Origin: Halobacillus sp. Marseille-P3879
Lineage (GTDB): Bacteria; Bacillota; Bacilli; Bacillales; Halobacillaceae
Reading direction: 5' to 3'
DNA length: 64,000 nt
Assembly (NCBI RefSeq): GCF_900240285.1
Contig: NZ_OESS01000002.1
Span: 1,054,001-1,118,000, forward strand
The first letter of the stretch is position 1, and the number at the start of each line of letters is the position of its first letter. Below are positions 20,778 through 28,033 of this stretch, in pieces. The position numbers were made by a program, and so were the translations under genes. The notes beneath the pieces were generated by a model that was not told where the DNA came from, searched no databases, and saw only the letters and a program-made list of their open reading frames with translations.

Positions 20778-21368
20778 TCAGGGAAGTTGGATATATTCCT
20801 CCAAAGTTTCAAGTGTTTTCTCTCCTATTCCGGCAACACTTAGTAGATCCTCATTGGTTTTAAATAAGCCATTTTCCTCCCTATATTGAACAATTGCCTT
20901 GGCTTTTGACGGACCTATACCAGGCAGGGATTGAATTTCTTCGCCAGAAGCATAATTAATGCGTATAGTAGAAGGACTGTTATCGGTAGTGCTTAAGGAG
21001 GAACCTTTGATACCTCCACTTTCTTCCATAACCAGTATTACCATTTCATCCTGGACTTTTTGAGCAAGATTCACTGACGTTTGATCCGCTTCTTCAGTAA
21101 GTCCTCCCGCTAACCGTATGGCATCATTTACCCTCATCCCTTCATCCACTTCATAAATTCCAGGTTTAGCTACTTCTCCTTTTACGTCTACTACAAATAG
21201 GTGGTCTCTTCCCTCATTTTTGTTTTCATCTAGTGTATCAGCATCAGCTTCCTCTGTTAATTGGCTTTTTACTTGTAAACCTGCTTCCTGATTTATGTTT
21301 ATTAGCATCAAGATCATAAACACAATAACTGCAAGCGCTATCCAACCGTACTTTTTCAGCAGCAGCAT
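20778..21368 (-). CDS. comEA: Competence DNA receptor ComEA
   Basis: 196 residues: one N-terminal membrane helix (about 7-25), a SLBB-like oligomerisation domain (about 55-110, VDVKGEVAKPGIYEVDEGMRVNDAI), a Ser/Thr-rich linker, and a C-terminal helix-hairpin-helix pair (LPGIGPSKAKAIVQYR, VAGIGEKTLETL) that binds double-stranded DNA. First gene of the operon; comER is divergent upstream. Confidence 0.96.
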   Translation of the reverse strand: MLLLKKYGWIALAVIVFMILMLININQEAGLQVKSQLTEEADADTLDENKNEGRDHLFVVDVKGEVAKPGIYEVDEGMRVNDAIRLAGGLTEEADQTSVNLAQKVQDEMVILVMEESGGIKGSSLSTTDNSPSTIRINYASGEEIQSLPGIGPSKAKAIVQYREENGLFKTNEDLLSVAGIGEKTLETLEEYIQLP

Positions 21369-21443
21369 AAGTAATCAACTTCCCTTCATATTTTAAAATA
21401 GGGTGAATAAAGTAGTTAGGTAAACGATAAGGAGGGGTTGCCC

Positions 21444-22247
21444 ATGAAATACGGCATAATCGGTACGGGAAATATGGGAAGTCTGCTCACTAACGCTTTT
21501 ATTTCCAGCGGGGCAGTACAGGCAGATCAGATTACCATTTATAATCGAACCACAGATAAAGCTCTGAAGTTGAAAGAGGAATTCTCCGATATTACTATCG
21601 CACCGTCTATTAAAGAAATAGGTGAACACAATGATATCGTCTTTGTTTGTGTGAAACCGCATAATTACGAGAATGTTTTAGGAGAGTTAACTCTTTCACC
21701 AAACCAATGCCTCGTTTCGATTACAAGTCCTGTGTCAGTTGAAGATTTGGAAAACACCGTTAACAGCCAGGTAGCTCGAATCGTACCTTCTATTACAAAT
21801 CGAGCGCATGGAGGAGTAAGTTTATTTACTTTTAGTGATAAGATAACAAGTACTTTTAAAAACGAGCTTCTTTCCGTTTTTACTCACTTCTCTAAACCTG
21901 TAGAAATTGAAGAAGAACATATTCGGGCAGCTTCCGATATCGTTTCCTGCGGTCCTGCATTTTTAGGATTTTTAATCGAAAATATGATTGAATCAGCCCA
22001 TAAAATCGGAGGAATACCTGAAGATAAGGCCACAGTGCTAATGGAGGAAATGATTATAGGGCTCGCGGGACTTCTGGAAAAGAAAATCTACAGTTTCCCG
22101 GAGTTAATCAAGAAAGTTACCGTAAAAGGAGGTGTAACCGGGGAGGGGTTAGTCGCACTTGAGGAAAACGTGGATGACTTATTCGTAATGATGTTTCAAG
22201 CCACCCATTACAAGCATTATAGAGATAAACTTTCCATAAAGCTGTAA
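21444..22247 (+). CDS. comER: Late competence protein ComER, P5C-reductase-like
   Basis: 267 residues with an N-terminal NAD(P)-binding fold (MKYGIIGTGNMGSLL) and a ProC-like C-terminal half (SFPELIKKVTVKGGVTGEG). It resembles pyrroline-5-carboxylate reductase, but in Bacillus it is the gene divergent from comEA. The ATG at 21444 has GGAGGGG 7 nt upstream. Enzymatic activity is not established; some Bacillus work links it to sporulation or biofilm control. Confidence 0.9.
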   Translation: MKYGIIGTGNMGSLLTNAFISSGAVQADQITIYNRTTDKALKLKEEFSDITIAPSIKEIGEHNDIVFVCVKPHNYENVLGELTLSPNQCLVSITSPVSVEDLENTVNSQVARIVPSITNRAHGGVSLFTFSDKITSTFKNELLSVFTHFSKPVEIEEEHIRAASDIVSCGPAFLGFLIENMIESAHKIGGIPEDKATVLMEEMIIGLAGLLEKKIYSFPELIKKVTVKGGVTGEGLVALEENVDDLFVMMFQATHYKHYRDKLSIKL

Positions 22248-22290
22248 TAACTATATTCGACATCAATCGTGATTTTCCTGCAAAAAAATT

Positions 22291-22314
22291 AAGGTGGCTG
22301 ACTACCGCCACCTT
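22291..22314. terminator. Bidirectional terminator comER/yqeM
   Basis: AAGGTGGC / GCCACCTT stem between the convergent ends of comER and yqeM, abutting the yqeM stop. Confidence 0.65.
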
Positions 22315-23042
22315 TAAATCTTCTGACAAACGAAAAAGATCCTTTCACCTTCGTCTTTCTCAGTGAGAGAAAAATCAGCGAATACACCTAAAATGGTAAA
22401 TCCAGTTTTTTTAAGTTCATCATTCAAGAAACGTTCGGAATATCTTTTTTGATAATGAATTTCGTCAAATCGCTCAAATAAATCACCGTTTTTTATAAAG
22501 AAGGTGAGGTCATGTTCAATCACATCTTCTTCCTTACCTCGATCACAAAACCAAATATATGAAAGGTCTTCGTATACTTCAGCAAACGTCTGACCTAATA
22601 AATTACAATTCACATGATCACTCGAATGCACGTCAAACATAAACAATCCATTCTTCTGCAGAGCTTGGTAAGCGCGCTGGAATACAGAGGCTAACCCACG
22701 TTCTTCTACAATATAGTTCATTACGTCACAATAGCTTATAACGCATTCAAAATCACTAAGCCCATTAAGATCTGAAATATCCTGCCGAAGCCATTGAACC
22801 TGCTGATGCTTATCTTTATTAGATGCAATAGCTAGCATATCTTCTGATAAATCCACACCAGTCATCTTGTAATCTTGAGACAACCTGATAGTTATTTCCC
22901 CAGTGCCACAGCCTAAATCAAGAATAGTAGAGGCATCTCCATGGAATTTCATAATCATGTGTTTCGTCCAGTGGACCCAGTCCTCGTAGGGGGCGTCCAT
23001 CATTAAACGATCGTAAACTTCTGCCATTCGGCGGTAACTCAA
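22314..23042 (-). CDS. yqeM: Class I SAM-dependent methyltransferase YqeM
   Basis: 242 residues. Motif I ILDLGCGTGEITIRL and post-I MTGVDLSEDML mark a Rossmann methyltransferase. Substrate unknown. Its ATG overlaps the rsfS stop by 4 nt, so the two are probably translated together. It is the last gene of the yqeG-yqeM string, as in B. subtilis. Confidence 0.9.
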   Translation of the reverse strand: MSYRRMAEVYDRLMMDAPYEDWVHWTKHMIMKFHGDASTILDLGCGTGEITIRLSQDYKMTGVDLSEDMLAIASNKDKHQQVQWLRQDISDLNGLSDFECVISYCDVMNYIVEERGLASVFQRAYQALQKNGLFMFDVHSSDHVNCNLLGQTFAEVYEDLSYIWFCDRGKEEDVIEHDLTFFIKNGDLFERFDEIHYQKRYSERFLNDELKKTGFTILGVFADFSLTEKDEGERIFFVCQKI

Positions 23043-23392
23043 CGTTGAATACCTTCAACAGAAACGGTTGAAGCGTCTCCCCACAGTCTTTCTAAATTGT
23101 AGTATTGACGCTCATCCTTGTGAAAAATATGGCACACAACACCATTTAAATCCACCAGGATCCAACGGGCTTTATCAAACCCTTCCATGCGTTTTACCTC
23201 GATCCCGCTTTCTTCTGCCTGATCCTTAACTTCCCTTGCTATTGCTTGTACCTGTCTTTCATTCGAACCTTCACAAATTAGAAAATAGTCCGCTACAAGG
23301 GAAACATCCGCCATATCGAGAACAACAATATCCTGTGCTCTTTTCTCATCACAAGCTTTTGCTGCTACCATAACTAATTCTTTACTATCCAT
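23039..23392 (-). CDS. rsfS: Ribosomal silencing factor RsfS
   Basis: 117 residues, RsfS/Iojap family: VLDMADVSLVADYFLICEGSNERQVQAIA and WILVDLNGVVCHIFHKDERQYYNLERLW. It binds uL14 and blocks 30S-50S joining under starvation. Confidence 0.96.
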   Translation of the reverse strand: MDSKELVMVAAKACDEKRAQDIVVLDMADVSLVADYFLICEGSNERQVQAIAREVKDQAEESGIEVKRMEGFDKARWILVDLNGVVCHIFHKDERQYYNLERLWGDASTVSVEGIQR

Positions 23393-23426
23393 GTTATTCC
23401 TCCCGTTTTAATAATTACGAAACCAA

Positions 23427-23987
23427 CTATACTAAAGCATTATATGCATGAAATGTATCAGGATAAACCGTTCTTTTAGTATTCGTTAAAAAATGGACGG
23501 TATTAATTAAGGATTGTAAACAAGCTGAATTCAAATCATCCTTTGCCAGCTCACGAACTTCTTCAACACCTTCAAAATTCCGTCCTGGTTCAATATAATC
23601 GGCGAGAAATACTACCTTGTCCAATAGGCTCATATCCTTTTTACCGGAAGTATGGCAGGCTATAGCAGATAATATTTCTTCATCCTTGATTTGAAGTTCT
23701 TCTTCGAGCATCAACGCACCTGCTGGTCCATGCCACAATTCGTGGTGGTAGTCCAACAGTTCATTAGAAACCCGACTGTCCTTAATGATCCATTGTCTTA
23801 GTTCTTCTTTTGGTTTATGTTTTGCGAAATCATGTAAGATGGACGCAACTTCCGCCTTTTCTACATCTGCTCCATACCGTTTAGCAAGTTCAACCGCCGT
23901 ATCTGTAACTCTCACAGTGTGCTCATACCGCGACTGCTTTAGATGGGGGCGGACGAAAGCTAATAATTGCTCACGATTCTGGTGCAT
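23427..23987 (-). CDS. yqeK: HD-domain phosphohydrolase YqeK
   Basis: 186 residues with the HD pattern H...HDFAKHKP, HHELWHGPAGA and LADYIEPGRNF. The family hydrolyses diadenosine tetraphosphate symmetrically to ADP. It overlaps nadD by 17 nt, a conserved arrangement. Confidence 0.92.
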   Translation of the reverse strand: MHQNREQLLAFVRPHLKQSRYEHTVRVTDTAVELAKRYGADVEKAEVASILHDFAKHKPKEELRQWIIKDSRVSNELLDYHHELWHGPAGALMLEEELQIKDEEILSAIACHTSGKKDMSLLDKVVFLADYIEPGRNFEGVEEVRELAKDDLNSACLQSLINTVHFLTNTKRTVYPDTFHAYNALV

Positions 23988-24540
23988 ATAACGAATTCTC
24001 CTTTATAAAATCATATACTTGATCTGCTACCAAGTATCTTGCACTACCGCCTTTTGCCAACTTCTCTCTTATCAGCGAAGAAGAAATATCAACTCTGGGA
24101 ATATCAACCATTATTACATCCCTTGCTGATTTAACAGCCGTATCGCCCCGGTCCACTCCTATAAACTGTACAATGGATTCAAGTTCGTCTATTCGATGCC
24201 AGCGATCCAGATGATCGACCATGTCTCCTCCTATAATAAAAGAAAACTCATGGGCTGGAAACTGCTTGATTAATTGTTTCAAGGTATCAATTGTATAGGA
24301 TTTCCCTTCTCTCTCCAACTCAATTGAAGAAACACGAAAACGCGGATTGGTGTCAATTGCCTTTTCCACCATTTTCAAACGAATATCAGCTGAAATAACC
24401 GACTTCTGTTTATGAGGGGGCACATGAGATGGAACAAACCATACCTCATCCAATCCCATAGCTTCCAATACGTGTTCAGCAATGATCAAATGGCCAAGGT
24501 GTGGAGGATCAAATGTACCTCCCAGCAATCCTATCTTCAT
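23971..24540 (-). CDS. nadD: Nicotinate-nucleotide adenylyltransferase
   Basis: 189 residues. Nucleotidyltransferase motifs GGTFDPPHLGHLIIAE (HxGH) and ISSSLIREKL (ISSTxxR type). Makes deamido-NAD from nicotinate mononucleotide and ATP. Flanked by yhbY and yqeK in the usual order. Confidence 0.97.
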   Translation of the reverse strand: MKIGLLGGTFDPPHLGHLIIAEHVLEAMGLDEVWFVPSHVPPHKQKSVISADIRLKMVEKAIDTNPRFRVSSIELEREGKSYTIDTLKQLIKQFPAHEFSFIIGGDMVDHLDRWHRIDELESIVQFIGVDRGDTAVKSARDVIMVDIPRVDISSSLIREKLAKGGSARYLVADQVYDFIKENSLYAPES

Positions 24541-24554
24541 AGCAGCAGCTCTCC

Positions 24555-24845
24555 TTAAGGCAGCTCAATTTGCTTATTATTAGCAGACTCTTTATACAAA
24601 ATAACAATATTCCCAATTACTTGTACAATGTGAGAGTCTGTTTGAGAAGCAATCTCTTCTGCTATGGTTTGATTATCTTCAAAGTTGTTTTGCAATATGC
24701 TTACTTTAATAAGTTCTCTTTTCTCAAGAGCCTCACCAATTTGCGTGGTCATATTTTCATTGACTCCCCCTTTTCCCACCTGAAAGATAGGTTGTATATG
24801 GTGAGATTCTTTACGCAGGTATTTCTTTTCTTTACTCGTTAACAT
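24555..24845 (-). CDS. yhbY: Ribosome assembly RNA-binding protein YhbY (CRM domain)
   Basis: 96 residues from the ATG at 24843-24845, chosen for the GGAAGGAG before it. The CRM-domain GxxG loop appears as FQVGKGGVNEN. It associates with 50S precursors (B. subtilis YqeI). Starts 1 nt after the aroE stop. Confidence 0.93.
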   Translation of the reverse strand: MLTSKEKKYLRKESHHIQPIFQVGKGGVNENMTTQIGEALEKRELIKVSILQNNFEDNQTIAEEIASQTDSHIVQVIGNIVILYKESANNKQIELP

Positions 24846-24846
24846 T

Positions 24847-25683
24847 CTATTCTCCTTCCAATTTCCGCTCAAAATCAATTAAAATTTTTTTAGTTTCCGG
24901 ACTAGTATTTGTCCAGATTTTGAAAGCATAAACAGCTTGATGAAACAACATTTCATATCCAAAATGAAGGTCGGCACCAAATTCCTGTGCCTGCTTTAGA
25001 AACATTGTCAGCTTAGGCCGGTATACGATGTCACTAAACAATGCCCCGTCTAGTTTTTTGTCTACCTTTACTATTGACTGCTGGTCGTTTGGTGACATAC
25101 CTACGGAAGAGGTCTGTACAACGATATCGTATTTGTCTAATTTTCGTTCAGCCTCCTCTATCGAGAGTGGAGAGGATTTTTCCCGGCCGTTTAAATCATC
25201 AATAATATGTTCTGCTTTAGCAACCGTACGATTAGCTATGTCCACTCTACTGATTCCCCTTTGTAAAAGGGCGTAATATATTCCGCGGGCCGCACCACCG
25301 CTCCCTAAGATCAACACCTCGCTTAATTCTTTTAGGTGTTCAGGATAACGGTCGGCTATAGACGTCACGTATCCGACACCATCCGTATTATAACCAATCC
25401 ATTTCCCGTCTTTTACTTTAACGGTGTTTACAGCTCCAAGGAAACGAGCCGCTTCATCTATCTCATCAAGATACTCTATAATTCGTTCTTTATAAGGGAC
25501 GGTTACATTAAAGCCGTCCAGCTCTTTTTTCTTTAAGTTAAGAATTTCTTTATTAAAATCTGCGGGTTCAATTTCAAATAATTCATAAGATCCGTTCAAC
25601 TGCTGATCTTCCAGAAGCCTGTTATGGATCCATGGGGATAAAGAGTGTGCAATTGGAAAACCAATCAAACCAAATCGAAGCAT
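24847..25683 (-). CDS. aroE: Shikimate dehydrogenase (NADP+)
   Basis: 278 residues. Substrate pocket GFPIAHSLSPWIHN, catalytic Lys in NVTVPYKERI, NADP loop LILGSGGAARGIYYAL, and GYEMLFHQAVYAFKIWT. Reduces 3-dehydroshikimate to shikimate in aromatic amino acid synthesis. 11 nt after yqeH. Confidence 0.97.
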   Translation of the reverse strand: MLRFGLIGFPIAHSLSPWIHNRLLEDQQLNGSYELFEIEPADFNKEILNLKKKELDGFNVTVPYKERIIEYLDEIDEAARFLGAVNTVKVKDGKWIGYNTDGVGYVTSIADRYPEHLKELSEVLILGSGGAARGIYYALLQRGISRVDIANRTVAKAEHIIDDLNGREKSSPLSIEEAERKLDKYDIVVQTSSVGMSPNDQQSIVKVDKKLDGALFSDIVYRPKLTMFLKQAQEFGADLHFGYEMLFHQAVYAFKIWTNTSPETKKILIDFERKLEGE

Positions 25684-25694
25684 GCGTTTACCTC

Positions 25695-26795
25695 CTAAAT
25701 TAACGATTCACGAAGTGACACCTTCACTCCTTCAGGAACATGAGCTGTCACAGAAATTTGACCTTCAGGAATTGTAACCCAGCCCAGCCCGGAAAATACA
25801 AGATCAGTTTTTTCGTTAGGAATTTTAAAAGTTTGAGACACAAGCTGAGGGAGCTTTTTTAACGTTTCTTTATCTGGCGGAGTCAGCAGCTCACCCACGT
25901 GTTTATTATACAATTCATCAGCCTTTTCTAATTTTGTTCTATGAATTTCCACCTCATTAGAAAGGTAGCAAATAAACGAACTTCTCTCTCCTGTGTTGAA
26001 ATCTAATCTGGCTAACCCGCCAAAGTAAAGGGTCTGACCCTCATTTAACTGATATACTTTAGGCTTTACTTCTTTCCGAGGTGTAATTTGTTTTAAATCC
26101 TGGTCAGAAACATAATGGGCCATCTGGTGTCGGTGAATCACTCCAGGCGTATCATATAAAGAGGTGTTTTTATCCAATGGAATGTCTATAAATCCAAGGG
26201 TAGTACCCGGGAAGTAAGAAGTTGTAATGACGTCATCCACCCCGGATGTTTGATGAATAAGCTGATTAATGAAAGTAGATTTACCCACATTTGTAGTGCC
26301 CACAACATATACATCCTGTCCCTGACGGTGTCTTTCAATAGATTTTGAAAGTTCTTCCATTCCAGTCCCTTTATGGGCTGAGATTAAATGAACATCCTGA
26401 ACTTTTAATCCCATTTCCTTAATCGTGGATTTCAGCCACTGTTTTAGCTTATTAGGGTTGACCGACTTAGGCAGTACATCCATTTTATTACCTGCCAGAA
26501 GAATAGGATTTTGACCGGTCAGTCTCTGAAGCCCAGGAATAAAGCTTCCGCTGAGATCAAAAATATCTACTAATTGTACAACAAGACCTCGGCTTTCACT
26601 AATTTGGTTTAACATATTTAGAAAATCATCATCTTCAAAAGGAACATCTTGAACTTCGTTATAATGCTTTAAGCGAAAGCAGCGCTTGCATATAACATCT
26701 TCCCTTTCAAGTGCCGATTTTGGAGCATAACCTGCTGCATTCGGGTCGCTCGTCTGAATTAACGCCCCGCACCCTTGACATTTTATTTCTGTCAT
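25695..26795 (-). CDS. yqeH: Circularly permuted ribosome biogenesis GTPase YqeH
   Basis: 366 residues. N-terminal zinc finger CQGCG...CKRCFRLKHYNEV, then the permuted order: NKMDVLPK (G4) before GTTNVGKSTFINQL (G1) and DTPGVIH (G3). Needed for 30S assembly in Bacillus. Its ATG overlaps the yqeG stop by 1 nt. Confidence 0.97.
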   Translation of the reverse strand: MTEIKCQGCGALIQTSDPNAAGYAPKSALEREDVICKRCFRLKHYNEVQDVPFEDDDFLNMLNQISESRGLVVQLVDIFDLSGSFIPGLQRLTGQNPILLAGNKMDVLPKSVNPNKLKQWLKSTIKEMGLKVQDVHLISAHKGTGMEELSKSIERHRQGQDVYVVGTTNVGKSTFINQLIHQTSGVDDVITTSYFPGTTLGFIDIPLDKNTSLYDTPGVIHRHQMAHYVSDQDLKQITPRKEVKPKVYQLNEGQTLYFGGLARLDFNTGERSSFICYLSNEVEIHRTKLEKADELYNKHVGELLTPPDKETLKKLPQLVSQTFKIPNEKTDLVFSGLGWVTIPEGQISVTAHVPEGVKVSLRESLI

Positions 26796-27313
26796 TAATT
26801 TTCCTCCCAGTTAATCTTTCCTTTTCGTTTCATCCATTTAAGGATTCTTCGCTCAATTTTTCGGTTGAATTTAGTAAAGAAACCATCCGTTTCCACTATT
26901 GGAACGACGAGAATCGTGTGAATCCCTGCAAGATTGCCGCCAAGTACGTCTGTCATAATTTGATCACCCACTACCACTAGCTCATCTTTTTTCACATTCA
27001 TCTCTTTTTGTGCTTTTTTAAATGCTTTTGATAAAGGTTTCCGTGCACTGTGAATAAAAGTGGTATCTAAAGGTTCAGAAAAAAGCTTGACTCTTTTTTC
27101 ATTATTATTCGACGCTATAATCACCTTAATCCCATGCTTATGCATTCGTTGAAACCATTCAACGATCTCTTCAGTTGCATCTGGAGCATCCCATGGCACT
27201 AATGTATTGTCTAAGTCTGTTATTACTCCTTTTATTCCTTTATCTTTTAAAACAAGAGGACTAATATCATGTACACTCTCTACATGTTCATTTGGTAAAA
27301 AGTTCTTCAGCAT
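26795..27313 (-). CDS. yqeG: YqeG family HAD-IIIA phosphatase
   Basis: 172 residues with HAD motifs GVITDLDNTLVPWD (DxD), IASNNNEKR and VVVGDQIMTDVLGGNLAG. Substrate in bacteria is not settled; eukaryotic relatives dephosphorylate phosphatidylglycerophosphate. First gene of the yqeG-yqeM string; its upstream neighbour sda is divergent. Confidence 0.92.
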   Translation of the reverse strand: MLKNFLPNEHVESVHDISPLVLKDKGIKGVITDLDNTLVPWDAPDATEEIVEWFQRMHKHGIKVIIASNNNEKRVKLFSEPLDTTFIHSARKPLSKAFKKAQKEMNVKKDELVVVGDQIMTDVLGGNLAGIHTILVVPIVETDGFFTKFNRKIERRILKWMKRKGKINWEEN

Positions 27314-27444
27314 TAAACTTCTTCCACCCTTCGCGACAAAATCTCCCTACCTATCATAAACAAAAATAGTCACCGTTTCAAAACAATCCTTTTCCAGCTT
27401 TAATTATTCCAAAAATCGTTCGACAAATCGCGACAGTACTGGTG

Positions 27445-27545
27445 TGTGGATAACTTTATTCACACATTCCACATCGTGTAAAAGTGATACTAGCAGGAAC
27501 TTCTAATATGATAATTTCCACTTATCTACAATGATCTGTTGATAA
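27445..27545. promoter_or_regulatory. Cluster of four DnaA-box-like sites upstream of sda
   Basis: TGTGGATAA (27445-27453, exact TTATCCACA on the minus strand), TTATTCACA (27456-27464), TTATCTACA (27522-27530) and TGTTGATAA (27537-27545, TTATCAACA on the minus strand). The last three differ by one base from the consensus. DnaA control of sda is known in B. subtilis. The remainder of the 333-nt yqeG-sda gap shows no gene. Confidence 0.8.
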
Positions 27546-27646
27546 AGGGGTTATTGTAGCCTCAAGCCTCCCGTGATAAGGTGAAATAGTAATAAAACTT
27601 CCAATTCCTAAATACTCAGGAGGTGGCTGCCATCCGGCAGAGGAAG

Positions 27647-27799
27647 ATGAAACAATTATCTGATAACCTGTTACTACAATCTTACCACAAAGCCATTCAA
27701 CTCAATCTATCACGCGACTTTATAAAACAAATAGAACGCGAAATCATCGAGAGAAAGTTATACCATCTTTTAGATCGCTCAAATTTTCGTGTAGGTTAG
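27647..27799 (+). CDS. sda: Sporulation checkpoint inhibitor Sda
   Basis: 50 residues, too short for ordinary ORF calling. MKQLSDNLLLQSYHKAIQLN followed by LSRDFIKQIEREIIERKL matches the helical-hairpin Sda of B. subtilis (MRKLSDELLIESYFKA type). Sda binds sporulation kinase KinA and blocks phosphorelay entry when replication is active or damaged. It sits next to yqeG as in B. subtilis, with DnaA-box-like sites upstream. The strong AGGAGG (27618-27623) is 23 nt before the ATG, so the true start may be upstream at a non-ATG codon. Confidence 0.88.
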   Translation: MKQLSDNLLLQSYHKAIQLNLSRDFIKQIEREIIERKLYHLLDRSNFRVG

Positions 27800-27832
27800 T
27801 TCCATTTTCAGGAAAATCCTACCTCCTGGACA

Positions 27833-27862
27833 GACGTCAATTATTGAATTGGCGTTTTTTTA
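27833..27862 (+). terminator. sda terminator
   Basis: GACGTCAATT / AATTGGCGTT stem with one G-T pair, followed by TTTTTTT. Confidence 0.75.
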
Positions 27863-27957
27863 TTGAGATTTTTTATAAAATAGTTTAGACGCATTTCTAC
27901 ATATTTATATATTCTTGGAATTTAGGCTACAATAATAGTCTTAGTAATAGTATTCAG

Positions 27958-27987
27958 TTGAATATTCGACTATTTTTTGATTACAAT
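27958..27987 (+). promoter_or_regulatory. Candidate SigA promoter of the mrp operon
   Basis: TTGAAT (27958-27963), 18 nt, TACAAT (27982-27987), about 45 nt before mrpA. The -35 lies in a dyad TATTCA-GT-TGAATA (27951-27964) nested inside AATAGTC (27934-27940) and GACTATT (27968-27974), a possible operator. Confidence 0.45.
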
Positions 27988-28033
27988 TGAGTGAACCAAC
28001 TATTTGAACTTAGGCCGAGGGAGGAACAACCAG

